The notes under the pieces: model-generated
What the model was told of the DNA's origin: nothing
The model's database searches: none
Seen by the model: the letters and a program-made list of their open reading frames with translations, nothing else
Shown here: positions 23,672 through 32,069 of the stretch, in pieces
How the letters are laid out: each line of letters begins with the position of its first letter
Position numbering within the stretch: the stretch's first letter is position 1
From: Thalassoglobus neptunius
GTDB lineage: Bacteria; Planctomycetota; Planctomycetia; Planctomycetales; Planctomycetaceae
Assembly: GCF_007859735.1 (NCBI RefSeq)
Contig: NZ_SIHI01000001.1
Location: 2,778,884-2,842,883, forward strand
Direction of reading: 5' to 3'
DNA: 64,000 bases
Made by a program: the position numbers and the translations under genes

Positions 23672-24042
23672 GCCGACGCCCCTCGCGCAACGGGAATTTC
23701 GACACAGCCGACTGAATCGGTTTTCTCACGAATCATCCAATAGAGTGCAGCGGCAATTGCCTGCGCGATGGTCACACCCTGTCCCAAGACTTCATTCTCG
23801 GCCGTCGGTCCAACTGATAGGACAAGACAATCCTTCCCCGAAGTCTCAGGAATCAAAGTAACCTGCCGATCACGCCCCCCTTGGAACAACCCCAACGCAT
23901 ACGCAGCACGCATTGCCGCATCAGTGTCTGTTGTCACAGGGGAGAAACGTAATCCCGCCGCTTCACTAATTTCAGAATCGACCGATGTCATCGAAACCCA
24001 ACCGGGCAAACGTCGATCGCTCTGATTTGTCATACTCCACAT
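23668..24042 (-). CDS. hypothetical phage protein, 124 aa
   Basis: First gene after promoter f. The ATG at 24042 (MWSMTNQSDRR) is preceded by AGGAG at 8 bases and by a leader hairpin at 24057-24074; a longer frame would extend through that leader. Contains a Gly/Ala-rich helical end (TIAQAIAAALYWMIRE). No family is recognised. Confidence 0.6.
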   Translation of the reverse strand: MWSMTNQSDRRLPGWVSMTSVDSEISEAAGLRFSPVTTDTDAAMRAAYALGLFQGGRDRQVTLIPETSGKDCLVLSVGPTAENEVLGQGVTIAQAIAAALYWMIREKTDSVGCVEIPVARGASA

Positions 24043-24056
24043 GCAAAACTCTCCTG

Positions 24057-24095
24057 ACCGGTGTCCGCCCCGGTTCACGTCGCCCCACATGAGGC
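24057..24095 (-). promoter_or_regulatory. leader of the 24042 gene: two hairpins
   Basis: A hairpin at 24082-24095 (GCCTC/GGGGC) begins 6 bases after the -10 box. A second at 24057-24074 (ACCGG/CCGGT around a GCGGA-containing loop) lies directly before the AGGAG site. The loop again holds GCGGA. Confidence 0.5.
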
Positions 24096-24101
24096 TCTTC
24101 A

Positions 24102-24162
24102 ACGGTATCGTCACAATAACGAAACTTCAACAGGTTCTCTTCATGGTTCGCAGTTCAGTCGA
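24102..24162 (-). promoter_or_regulatory. promoter f with paired TCG-N9-CGA operators
   Basis: -35 TTGAAG (24125-24130), 17-bp spacer, -10 TACCGT (24102-24107). Operator 1 TCGTTA-N3-TGACGA is at 24108-24122. Operator 2 TCG-N9-CGA is at 24148-24162, exactly 40 bp upstream; only the outer TCG and CGA are kept here. Confidence 0.68.
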
Positions 24163-24187
24163 CAGCGTATTGATTCATTGACTGAAC

Positions 24188-26074
24188 TTATGCAGTCACT
24201 TTCACCTGACTTCGAACATGCTTAATTCGGAAGTTGGCACAAACGACCACAGAAGCTGGATGTGGACAAACCGAATTCCCGCACCGGGCAACTTGAGTCT
24301 TCTTCGTTGCCGGTTTACCGTCCAAACCAGTGTCGATGTCGTAGTCGTCAGGGAACCCCTGAGCCGCGAAAAGTTCTCGCGGGGTCAGCATTCGCATCCC
24401 GATGTCGACGATCTGGAACGGCTGACCTGAGACCAGGACGATTCCGAGTGCGATGCGATCCTTGGTTGTGACCGTTGGGACGGGTCTGTTCAGACTTGTC
24501 TTGCCACCGTTTCCGTAGTAGGTCGTGAGAAACGCACGGACTTCCTCGACTCTGTTTGTCGTCTGATTTCCACTGATCATGTTGACTGCGACAACTTGAT
24601 TCTGAGTTCCACGCGTGGTAATCGTCGGAAATGGAACATCTGCTCGAACGCCCACCATTCCTCCAAAGTGCTTAGCAATGAACGCTGAGACCAGAGCATG
24701 CTTTCCGCCCCCAGCAACGACCGTCCCCAGAGGATGATGCAAGTTGAGACATCGTGGAGACTGCCCCGGACGTTCCCCGTACCCAGTCTGCACGAGCGAT
24801 GGAGCAACCAGAGCAAACCGGTTCTCAGTCGTTTGTGTCGGAAGCGGTTCCAAGAGATGGCGACCGCGATGATGATGCTCTCCTTTGGGACCGTAGTAAC
24901 TCACCAGTGAGGGAGCGACTACGAGATTACAGTCCTTCGTGGAAGCCGTGATCGTGTGAACTGGATCATCAATTCGACGTGATGAACCGCCATGTTGAAG
25001 TGCTTGAATGAACGGAGAGACAAGGCACGACTTGTTCTCTTGCGTCAGTGCACCGATCGGAACGTTGATTGAACTCCCCACCGATTGCCCGAACATTCTT
25101 GAGACGTACGGCGTCACGACTCCATAACCATTCGCGGAAGTTATCGTAGACAGAGGCCGATCAAGTGGCTGACCACGGAAGTGCTCACTGCCGTGATTCA
25201 CTTTCACGATGAACGGGTCATTGGTTTCGATCACATAACGACGAATCCCTTCCGCGATCCGCTTCATCGTCTTCTCTGCCAAAGGTCTCCGGCATCCCTG
25301 CTCTTTCGCTTCTTCGGGAGTCAGGAAGATCGACGGACACGGAATCGACCAATCGATTATGTCCGCAGCGGTTCGCCACTTCTTGAGTCGCGAGTAGCCT
25401 TGCGACTTGATCTGTTTCGCGATCTGTTTCGGCCCGCCATGCGTCGGTTCTGGCCAGACGATCGGCTTACCGTCACAGCGAGCAATCAAGAACAAGCGTT
25501 TGCGAGTAGTTGGACTTCCAAAGTCACTCGCGACAACACTCTGCCATTCGACGTCATAGCCCAACTCCCGAAGCTGATGAACCCAGCCTTCGAAAGTCTT
25601 GCCTTTCTTCTCCTTGATCGGCTGGCCTCTTTTGAGTGGCCCCCATGTCACGAACTCTTCCACGTTCTCAAGGAAGATCACGCGAGGTTTCACGCGAGCC
25701 GCCCATCGAAGAACAATCCAAGCGAGTGCTCGAATCTCTTTCTTCTTCGGCGTCTTTCCTTTGGCTTTTGAGAAGTGAGTGCAGTCTGGAGAAAACCAGG
25801 CAGCGCCGACCGGTCGCCCTTCGCAAACGACCACCGGATCGATGTCCCACAGGTTTTCGCAGTAGTGCTTCGTTGTTGGGTGATTCGCCATATGCATGGC
25901 AATCGCTTCCCGGTTGTGGTTGATTGCCACGTCGACTGATCGACCGATGGCCCACTCCAACCCGACCGACGCGCCACCGCCGCCAGCGAAACAATCGACA
26001 ACGATTTCACGCCCTTTGGGAAGCGGTGAATCATGCGGCTCATTAAACCAAAAGTGTTTTTGTCGAATCTTCAA
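24188..26074 (-). CDS. C5-cytosine DNA methyltransferase
   Basis: A 628-residue protein of the Dcm/Dnmt family. SAM motif CFAGGGG is at 28-34, the catalytic-loop SPDCTHFS at 95-102 (Cys98 as nucleophile) and ENVEEF at 136-141. The long variable region (about 290-560) holds the target recognition domain with repeated THR/TIT-type segments, and RCGNSVCPH lies at the C-terminus. The SPDC form replaces the usual PPC and is known from phage enzymes. It probably protects phage DNA. The start is a TTG at 26074 after GGGAGG. The target site cannot be read from the sequence. Confidence 0.88.
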   Translation of the reverse strand: MKIRQKHFWFNEPHDSPLPKGREIVVDCFAGGGGASVGLEWAIGRSVDVAINHNREAIAMHMANHPTTKHYCENLWDIDPVVVCEGRPVGAAWFSPDCTHFSKAKGKTPKKKEIRALAWIVLRWAARVKPRVIFLENVEEFVTWGPLKRGQPIKEKKGKTFEGWVHQLRELGYDVEWQSVVASDFGSPTTRKRLFLIARCDGKPIVWPEPTHGGPKQIAKQIKSQGYSRLKKWRTAADIIDWSIPCPSIFLTPEEAKEQGCRRPLAEKTMKRIAEGIRRYVIETNDPFIVKVNHGSEHFRGQPLDRPLSTITSANGYGVVTPYVSRMFGQSVGSSINVPIGALTQENKSCLVSPFIQALQHGGSSRRIDDPVHTITASTKDCNLVVAPSLVSYYGPKGEHHHRGRHLLEPLPTQTTENRFALVAPSLVQTGYGERPGQSPRCLNLHHPLGTVVAGGGKHALVSAFIAKHFGGMVGVRADVPFPTITTRGTQNQVVAVNMISGNQTTNRVEEVRAFLTTYYGNGGKTSLNRPVPTVTTKDRIALGIVLVSGQPFQIVDIGMRMLTPRELFAAQGFPDDYDIDTGLDGKPATKKTQVARCGNSVCPHPASVVVCANFRIKHVRSQVKVTA

Positions 26075-26152
26075 TCAAGTTCCTCCCATTACTTTGCAAG
26101 CGAACCGTTATCCACACGAGAACAGTCATCAAGAGTTCCGAAATCTTTCGAT

Positions 26153-26779
26153 TCATGATTCCGTCACATCTTTGCGAATCTCCACGTAGTCGATTTCTAC
26201 CAGCTCTTCTTTGTTGGCTTGTTCCAGCTTTGTATTGCTTTCAATCAAAGCGGTGTCGCAGGACTCACACATTGCGGACTTGCCCGGTTCGTGCGTTGCG
26301 GATTGGCAGAATTCACACAATCGCTTTCCACGGCCAATGTCATTCAACAGACGAATCGCCTTCTGTTGACACTCGAAAATCACCTTGGCGAAGTTGCGAG
26401 AAATCGTGTCAGCATCAATGCCGGCCTGTTCTCGCTCGCTACAAAGTTTGATCTTCTTTTCTGACTCGGAATGCTGTCTTTGCAGTCTTCTGACCAATTG
26501 CTCCTTCTCAGAAACTTGATCAACCAACCCTGAGATTCGACCTTTCAGGTTCACGATACACTTCTCTTGTTCCTTCTCTTTGGACCGCAATTCATCGAGA
26601 CTCTTGTTGGCTAACCCGCAAATCGAATTCACACGTTCCAGGTCATTCGCTCTCTCTGCCGCCATCCACTTCCAGTGATCCCGATTTGCTTTCATCGAAC
26701 CAAGTTCACGAGACTTGCGAAACGCGACGATAGCCAGCACCCATGAAAACAAAATTGCCAACATCAAACTGAACAACAT
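26153..26779 (-). CDS. membrane-anchored coiled-coil protein with zinc site
   Basis: A 208-residue protein with one N-terminal membrane helix (residues 1-22, SLMLAILFSWVLAIVAF), then a long charged coiled coil (about 30-115) and a C-terminal CEFCQ...CESC zinc-like cluster. The anchored coiled coil is reminiscent of an inner spanin, but the zinc cluster argues against a simple Rz protein. The ATG overlaps the stop of the preceding gene (TGATG) and has GGGGAGG in front. Confidence 0.6.
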   Translation of the reverse strand: MLFSLMLAILFSWVLAIVAFRKSRELGSMKANRDHWKWMAAERANDLERVNSICGLANKSLDELRSKEKEQEKCIVNLKGRISGLVDQVSEKEQLVRRLQRQHSESEKKIKLCSEREQAGIDADTISRNFAKVIFECQQKAIRLLNDIGRGKRLCEFCQSATHEPGKSAMCESCDTALIESNTKLEQANKEELVEIDYVEIRKDVTES

Positions 26780-27036
26780 CACCGCACCTCCCCGAATTCA
26801 TCCCCCTCAACCGCTGAGCCACCAACCGCTTCCTCCATGTGATGCGATTGAGGGATCACCTGAAGGTACGCAAACCCGGCAAGAGCACAGATCAATCCGA
26901 CGAAGCACGACACGACGACGAAGATCGCCCAGAATGACTCCACTGCATTTCTCGGGGGCTGGATTGCGAACCAAACGGCACCGCATGCCAATCCAGCGAA
27001 AGAAGCCAGAAGCACCATTAGAAAGAAAACGCTCAT
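26779..27036 (-). CDS. small two-helix membrane protein, 85 aa
   Basis: Two hydrophobic segments (FLMVLLASFAGLACGAVWF and FWAIFVVVSCFVGLICALAG) followed by an acidic soluble tail. Size and topology would fit a class II holin, but no lysis enzyme is visible nearby, so this is only a possibility. It follows the 39-aa frame and precedes the coiled-coil membrane gene. Confidence 0.55.
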   Translation of the reverse strand: MSVFFLMVLLASFAGLACGAVWFAIQPPRNAVESFWAIFVVVSCFVGLICALAGFAYLQVIPQSHHMEEAVGGSAVEGDEFGEVR

Positions 27037-27039
27037 TGT

Positions 27040-27159
27040 TCACCTCATAAAGTTTGTGGATAGGGTCATCCCGCAAGACGGAAGTCGACGAGGAGGCTTC
27101 CGAACCGCCACAATTGCGAGCACCCGAGAAGATGCCAATGCAATCAAGAGGCGAAACAC
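27040..27159 (-). CDS. 39-aa membrane micro-protein, degenerate copy of the 26153-26779 N-terminus
   Basis: Starts with GTG nine bases after GGGGAGG and stops three bases before the next ATG. Its RVLAIVAVRKPPRRLP segment matches WVLAIVAFRKSRELGS of the gene at 26153-26779, and the 19 bases around both ribosome sites are identical. It is therefore a decayed or streamlined duplicate of that gene's start. Whether the micro-protein is made is open. Confidence 0.4.
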   Translation of the reverse strand: MFRLLIALASSRVLAIVAVRKPPRRLPSCGMTLSTNFMR

Positions 27160-27192
27160 ATCACCGCACCTCCCCGAGTGCCACTTGGATTT

Positions 27193-27927
27193 TTAAGGCG
27201 CAACCCGTCCGTTGTCGCAGAACGCTCGATAAGTGATCGGCCAACCTTTCGAGAACATCTCTTCACAGGCGCGAGCACCGAGTTCGATCTCATGAAGCGG
27301 GTAGCTGACAAACTTCGCGTTATCAGGCTCATGTGTCCGCAAGCTCAGAAACGCCATCAAAGAACGTGGGTTACATGTGACCCAGCAACCGGAGTAAATC
27401 CCCACTGGCAAATCGATTCGTGCCAGTCCGGGATCAATCCCCATGTCCAGAGCGTTTAAGTAACTGTGATAAGCTGACTCATATTGAGTCTTCTTCATCT
27501 CGACAAACCGGTCGAAAACCGAGTCATCTTCACAATGGAGAAACTTCGGTCGACCAGGCTTCCACTCACCGACCTTCATCATCGGTCGATCTCTTTCCGG
27601 AATGTAGAACACTGGCTCCAGTGTCTTGTACCTTCCGCTCTCTTCATTGAATGAAAAACCTATACGGTGGCGATGCCATTCCCGCCAAACAAAGATCGGA
27701 GCATGCACAAAGAACGTCATTGCAGCATGCTCAAATGGAGTTCCATGCCGGTGCTTCATCAGGTAGTTGATCAACCCAGAGTTCTCAGCAGAACTGGCTT
27801 CATCGGCGTACTGCAAAGCATCTGCGCCTTGCGTACTTACTCTGGCGGCAGCAACCACCATGTGATCCCCACCCATTGACTGAATCTGCTCAACTTCCAC
27901 AGACGACTTGTATCGAACATCAACCAT
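27193..27927 (-). CDS. thyX: flavin-dependent thymidylate synthase
   Basis: A 244-residue ThyX. The signature RHRIGFSFNEESGRY at 86-100 matches the ThyX motif RHRxxS with its Ser and Arg. FAD and dUMP-binding residues surround HRHGTPFEHAAMTFF at about 59-73. The enzyme makes dTMP from dUMP with methylenetetrahydrofolate, NADPH and FAD. Phages carry it to supply or alter thymidylate pools; here it sits among DNA-modification genes. The start is the ATG at 27927. Confidence 0.9.
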   Translation of the reverse strand: MVDVRYKSSVEVEQIQSMGGDHMVVAAARVSTQGADALQYADEASSAENSGLINYLMKHRHGTPFEHAAMTFFVHAPIFVWREWHRHRIGFSFNEESGRYKTLEPVFYIPERDRPMMKVGEWKPGRPKFLHCEDDSVFDRFVEMKKTQYESAYHSYLNALDMGIDPGLARIDLPVGIYSGCWVTCNPRSLMAFLSLRTHEPDNAKFVSYPLHEIELGARACEEMFSKGWPITYRAFCDNGRVAP

Positions 27928-28156
27928 TCAGCTTCTCCGTTTCACAATCTTTAGCCGACTCGCTCTCAATCAATCGATCGAGATACCAACGAGCCTTCTG
28001 TAAGTCTTCAGTGCCGTTTTTGCACTTGTATCGAGCGATGTACTTAAGGACATTTCCCTCATGAAAACCGAGTTCAAGCCCCTCGATCGCATCGATGACT
28101 TCCAATCGCCCTTGGTTGTAATGCGATGGATGATTAACTTTTGAATCACCGCTCAT
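27920..28156 (-). CDS. DUF3310 phage protein
   Basis: The 78-residue product has the family pattern VNHPSHYNQGRLEVIDAIEG near the N-terminus and GNVLKYIARYKCKNGTEDLQ then KARWYLDRLIE. DUF3310 proteins are small phage nucleotide-kinase-like or pool-associated proteins; the exact role is not settled. Overlaps thyX by 8 bases, consistent with nucleotide metabolism. Confidence 0.85.
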   Translation of the reverse strand: MSGDSKVNHPSHYNQGRLEVIDAIEGLELGFHEGNVLKYIARYKCKNGTEDLQKARWYLDRLIESESAKDCETEKLNG

Positions 28157-28358
28157 TGATTGACTCCTGAACCAGAATCCACTGATTGCGCGGTGCCCAT
28201 GTAGAACATTTCAAACCGCCCTTCATGTAGCTCACACGCATCATCAATCTGCCGTTGACGGACATCCCAGCCGTCACTTCACCTTGAATGGCGCCATTGA
28301 TATGACGGGCTGTATCGCCAACTTGAACTGGTGTCACTTCGCTTTCCTTGTATTTCAC
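28146..28358 (-). CDS. small hypothetical phage protein, 70 aa
   Basis: Beta-rich protein with the pattern VQVGDTARHINGAIQGEVTAG and WAPRNQWILVQE, similar in style to small SH3-like phage proteins. Overlaps the DUF3310 gene by 11 bases. No named family. Confidence 0.55.
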   Translation of the reverse strand: MKYKESEVTPVQVGDTARHINGAIQGEVTAGMSVNGRLMMRVSYMKGGLKCSTWAPRNQWILVQESINER

Positions 28359-28375
28359 CCGTCACTCTCCATCGA

Positions 28376-28861
28376 TCACTCACTTTCATTCGGTGCCGGA
28401 AGGAATCCGGCCAAACCAGACGGGACGCTTCCCAATTCATACGCCGCTTCAATCTGAGGTCGCATCAGTTCGCCAACTGTTCCACCACTCGGAATCACAA
28501 TGTGAGCCATGAACTCGTCTTCAAACTCGCTGATTCCGGACTCCACAGCCTCCAGCTTGGCTTTGATGCACAGAGCCAATGCACGCCACGATTGACGACA
28601 CGATTGTTCCCATTGCTTCTCAGCAGCGTCAGGAGTTCTGCGCCCTCTGGAGTGCTTCCAGAACCGATCCTCGGACTTGTTCGGCAACGACAGAATGAAC
28701 CGAACTTGCCGGTCACTCGCTTGAAACTGGATAGTTGCCAGCCCCCTTAAATCATCCCGCCCGTACATGAACTGACTGGCGCCATATCGCTCCAGAATCC
28801 GTTCAATCTCCGCGCGAGACTTTTCAACTGAAACTGTTGTGTTCTCTGCAAATCGCCCCAT
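28376..28861 (-). CDS. conserved phage protein, 161 aa
   Basis: The pattern MGRFAENTTVSVEKSRAEIE then RILERYGASQFMYGRD matches a group of conserved hypothetical phage proteins often seen near methyltransferases and helicases. C-terminal part is helical. Overlaps the methyltransferase gene by one base. Function unknown. Confidence 0.7.
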   Translation of the reverse strand: MGRFAENTTVSVEKSRAEIERILERYGASQFMYGRDDLRGLATIQFQASDRQVRFILSLPNKSEDRFWKHSRGRRTPDAAEKQWEQSCRQSWRALALCIKAKLEAVESGISEFEDEFMAHIVIPSGGTVGELMRPQIEAAYELGSVPSGLAGFLPAPNESE

Positions 28862-29784
28862 TACTCCATCACCCCCGCAAACAGACTCTGTGCCTTTGAT
28901 CTCTCACGTTGACCGATCGCAGTCTCAAGATTCTTCTTCGCCTGCTGAATGTATTCATCCTTGATCTCACAGCAGTGATACCTGCGAGGGTTCTCGATTC
29001 GTTTGCAAGTCTTTAGTGACTCACCACCGAGAGCCACATACCCACCGCTTCCGATCCCTCCGAATGGTTCGAAAACCAATTCACCTGGATTCGTGTAGAG
29101 CAGAATGCATCGCCTGTAGACTTCCAGTTGCAGCGGGCAGATGTGTCGAGTGTCATCACCCCCTTTTGCCGCTGCGGTGTTCAGCGTGTCCGTCTCAATG
29201 ACGTCACGCCAATCCCACGTTCCTTCTGCCCAGTTGATCCAGTCATTCCGCGAAATTTCATGCTTGGATCGAATCGGAACGCGGTTCTCTCCCGGCGCCC
29301 GAAACTTGATCAGATAGTCTTGAATCGTCCCACGTGAACCGGAACGATCGCTCTCCAATCCAGCGAACTGCAATTCCCTAGAACGCGTGCGAATTGCCTG
29401 CGATTGAGGATTCTTGCCGATGCTCCAGTCGTATTCGTAAACCAGACCAGCACGTTCACCGAGGCGAATCAGCATCCCGCGAAAGTCGTGCATTCCGACT
29501 TCCCCCGTCCGCTTCATACGGGGAATCTGACAGCAGTGGCAGATCGCAACCCGCCCCGGCTTCAGAACACGCTTAAGCCCCTTGAAGAAGAACGAAAGGT
29601 GAATCTTGGCTTCTTCATTGACCGTTGCTGTGTTGCCGATGTCGCAGTCCTCAGACGTGTATGCGTACAGCGAGGGAAACGGAGGACTATAGATTGAGAA
29701 GTCCACCGACTTCGGCTTCATCTCGCCCAGCATGTGGGGAATACAATCCCCTTTGTGAATCGACCACTCGTTAGATGACGGCAT
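28861..29784 (-). CDS. beta-class DNA methyltransferase (SPPF type)
   Basis: A 307-residue enzyme with catalytic SPPF at 33-36 and the SAM motif FEPFGGIGSGG at 238-248, the order of beta-class enzymes (N4-cytosine or N6-adenine). SPP rather than DPP favours N4-cytosine but does not prove it. I chose the ATG at 29784, which overlaps the helicase gene by 14 bases. The helicase next door suggests a linked DNA-modification function. Confidence 0.8.
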   Translation of the reverse strand: MPSSNEWSIHKGDCIPHMLGEMKPKSVDFSIYSPPFPSLYAYTSEDCDIGNTATVNEEAKIHLSFFFKGLKRVLKPGRVAICHCCQIPRMKRTGEVGMHDFRGMLIRLGERAGLVYEYDWSIGKNPQSQAIRTRSRELQFAGLESDRSGSRGTIQDYLIKFRAPGENRVPIRSKHEISRNDWINWAEGTWDWRDVIETDTLNTAAAKGGDDTRHICPLQLEVYRRCILLYTNPGELVFEPFGGIGSGGYVALGGESLKTCKRIENPRRYHCCEIKDEYIQQAKKNLETAIGQRERSKAQSLFAGVME

Positions 29785-31276
29785 TGCTTCGGAAAATCCT
29801 TTCTTGCTCTTTGGTATCCGCTTCCACCCGGTCTGCTTTCGACAGCACGTTGGACAGCATCGGTTCTTCAACTTCCGTGACCGGAATATGCACGTTTAGC
29901 GGTCGCTCCGACCCGATGCGGTTCGATCGCTTCACAGCTTGGTAGTACTCTTCCAGACTGTCGCTCGTACCGTTAAAAACCTGTCGAGTTGCGATTTGAA
30001 GGTTCAAACCGAATCCCAGCACTTTCGGTTTGCTCATCAGTTCCTTGATCTCACCAGACTGGAATGCCTTGATGATCTCACGCCGTTTCTGAACTGGCGT
30101 TGAACCGCTAATCGATCCGGCTTCAGGAAATGTCTTCTCCATCAGCTTTTGTTCGTCGTTGTGGTGACACCAGATGATCGTCGACTCACTTGGCCACGAA
30201 TCGACAAGATCACGAATGAACCCCGGCTTGTTCGTCGCAATTGGCTTGTCGCGATAGCTACCTTTCGCGATCCGCATCAGTTTGGATCGTTGGCCAATTC
30301 CACCGGCTTCTGTCACGAACATTGAACCGGTCAGATCCATCACAGCATTCCGCTGTTCTTGTGTCAGTTCGACGTTGTGAATGTGCGTGTAGATCGGCGG
30401 AATCGTGGAACAATTGTCTTTCCACCCGTAGGTCGACGGGTCACTGAGAAAGATGCACCAATGAGACAACGCTCGGTAGAACGGCCCCAGAGCATGCGGC
30501 TTCAACACCCAGCGTTCCTGCGTCTGTCCCCGATTGATGAAGTAGGTCGCCAAGAACTCTTGTGTCGTCCGGTAGTGATCCAAGAACACAGCGTGATTCG
30601 CATATTCAATCCGATCGTTTGGAGCTGGTGTCCCAGTGAAACACATCTTCCACGGAACCCCACGCCCCAGGCGAATCAAACGCATTCCCCATTTGCCGTA
30701 GTGATTCTTCAGCATTGAGGATTCGTCGAGGAACAACCCCTTCAGGTTGCGGTTCGACAACATCAGATCGTCGCGAATGGATTCGTAGTTGGTGATTCCA
30801 ACTCTTGGCCCCGCTGCGGATTCGAGCCACTTTGAAAGATCGCTCGCAGACAACTGCTGAATTTCGATTTCGTCCCCGTACCACTTCCGACACTCTTCAA
30901 TGGTCTGGTCGACAACCATCAGTGGCGCCACCAGAAGAAACTTTCCATGCGTCTCAGCTTTGAGTGCGTGGCGAAGAACTTCAAACTGAATCATCGTCTT
31001 GCCGAGCCCGCAATCCGCGAACACTGCAAACCGGCGTTTCCGAATCGCCAACCGTGATATGTCTCTTTGGTAATCGAAACAGTGCGGAGACGGTTCGTAG
31101 TCCACGTCAGTTGATTGCTCAACATCCCCAAGAATTAGTTGCGAGTACATCTCCGGGACTTCCGCCGCAAGGCCACGCCACGAATAAGCTGGCAGCCTTT
31201 TAAGTCGCAAGAACTGCTCATAGCTCTCAAGACTCCCGGTGTCGAATCGCACAAGCATCGAAGATTGAGTAGACAT
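29771..31276 (-). CDS. SNF2-type superfamily II helicase
   Basis: A 501-residue helicase with Walker A ADCGLGKT at 87-94, DESS at 184-187, TGTPAPN at 214-220 and motif VI-like QAVKRSNRIGS at about 446-456. Such phage SF2 proteins translocate on DNA and are often found beside methyltransferases. Its ATG overlaps the previous stop as TGATG. A second helicase of this class is at 37485-39182. Confidence 0.85.
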   Translation of the reverse strand: MSTQSSMLVRFDTGSLESYEQFLRLKRLPAYSWRGLAAEVPEMYSQLILGDVEQSTDVDYEPSPHCFDYQRDISRLAIRKRRFAVFADCGLGKTMIQFEVLRHALKAETHGKFLLVAPLMVVDQTIEECRKWYGDEIEIQQLSASDLSKWLESAAGPRVGITNYESIRDDLMLSNRNLKGLFLDESSMLKNHYGKWGMRLIRLGRGVPWKMCFTGTPAPNDRIEYANHAVFLDHYRTTQEFLATYFINRGQTQERWVLKPHALGPFYRALSHWCIFLSDPSTYGWKDNCSTIPPIYTHIHNVELTQEQRNAVMDLTGSMFVTEAGGIGQRSKLMRIAKGSYRDKPIATNKPGFIRDLVDSWPSESTIIWCHHNDEQKLMEKTFPEAGSISGSTPVQKRREIIKAFQSGEIKELMSKPKVLGFGLNLQIATRQVFNGTSDSLEEYYQAVKRSNRIGSERPLNVHIPVTEVEEPMLSNVLSKADRVEADTKEQERIFRSNAVI

Positions 31277-31635
31277 CAGGCCCCCTTCACGCAGCAGTCA
31301 TAACAAGGAACAGTGCCCACACCGTCACACCAGGGGCACGCCCCGCTTCCGTCGCATGTCTGGCACCTTTGCAGGCTTCCCTGACTCTCTCCACTACCGA
31401 GGCACTCCCCACACTGAAGAGCATGATCGGTGATTGCACATTCGCAATTCACCATAAAACTGTCCCCACACGCAGGGCATTCCACGCTGCTTCCTCCCCG
31501 AATCCGTTCGAGGTCGGTGATGAACTTCTTGTTGATCGCATCCATTGAATTCACCAGTCGCCACGTGCTCACGTAGAACAGAGCATTTGAAACAGTGAAA
31601 ACAAGACTGAGATTAAATAACGTGACTTCATTCAT
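31276..31635 (-). CDS. membrane-anchored DnaJ-type zinc-finger protein
   Basis: An N-terminal hydrophobic segment (FNLSLVFTVSNALFYVST) precedes CPACGDSF and four CxxC or CxxCxGxG units (CGECLGSG, CQTCDGSG, CPWCDGVG, CYDCC), the pattern of the DnaJ cysteine-rich domain, which folds proteins or binds zinc. The J domain is absent. It may hold a phage protein at the membrane; that is inference. Confidence 0.7.
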   Translation of the reverse strand: MNEVTLFNLSLVFTVSNALFYVSTWRLVNSMDAINKKFITDLERIRGGSSVECPACGDSFMVNCECAITDHALQCGECLGSGESQGSLQRCQTCDGSGACPWCDGVGTVPCYDCCVKGA

Positions 31636-31638
31636 CTT

Positions 31639-31860
31639 TTAATTCCCTACACCGCGACACATGTGATAGGCCCAACCCCACAGGGCAATCCACGGAATGG
31701 ACATCACCCCAATTGTTGTAAATCGCTCATCTGGCTTCGGGTCGTTCCCATTTGCCAAGAGAATCCAAATCGCCCCCATCAGCAGGCTGAGAACCAATGC
31801 GATTAGAAGCCCAAACGGGAGAGAAACCACGAACAACGCTATACGTCCAAACCTGATCAC
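31639..31860 (-). CDS. small two-helix membrane protein, 73 aa
   Basis: Hydrophobic segments IALFVVSLPFGLLIALVLSL and SIPWIALWGWAYHM separated by a charged loop. The start is a GTG at 31860 that overlaps the stop of the Fis-like gene. The unit is Fis-like, membrane protein, zinc-finger protein, helicase. Function unknown. Confidence 0.6.
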   Translation of the reverse strand: MIRFGRIALFVVSLPFGLLIALVLSLLMGAIWILLANGNDPKPDERFTTIGVMSIPWIALWGWAYHMCRGVGN

Positions 31861-32027
31861 TTTGACTCCTGACGTTCGTCCTGTTCCCTGTACCGGTTTA
31901 ATTTGTTGTAAAGCGTCTTCAAGCTAATACCGAGGCTCTTTGCTGCCTCGGCTTTGTTGCCATTTAAGTCTTGTAAACGACTTAAGATGATCGCTTTCTC
32001 ATGTTCATCCAGGGTAAGCGTGTCCAT
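31857..32027 (-). CDS. Fis-type HTH mini-protein, 56 aa
   Basis: A very short gene with ATG at 32027 and an overlapping stop. The protein is just a Fis-family helix-turn-helix: GNKAEAAKSLGISLKTLYNK at about 23-42, the same as the C-terminal DNA-binding domain of NtrC-type activators. The domains that normally accompany it are missing. It is probably a DNA-binding regulator or an architectural protein, and a candidate partner for the paired operators. Confidence 0.75.
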   Translation of the reverse strand: MDTLTLDEHEKAIILSRLQDLNGNKAEAAKSLGISLKTLYNKLNRYREQDERQESK

Positions 32028-32069
32028 TCAAACAACTCCCAATCCTTTGAAACAACACATCGGTCTCGC

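Noticed and set aside
26779-27036. Holin and spanin pair (with 26153-26779)
   Set aside because: Topology would fit, but the second protein has a zinc cluster and no lysis enzyme is nearby, so no lysis role is claimed.
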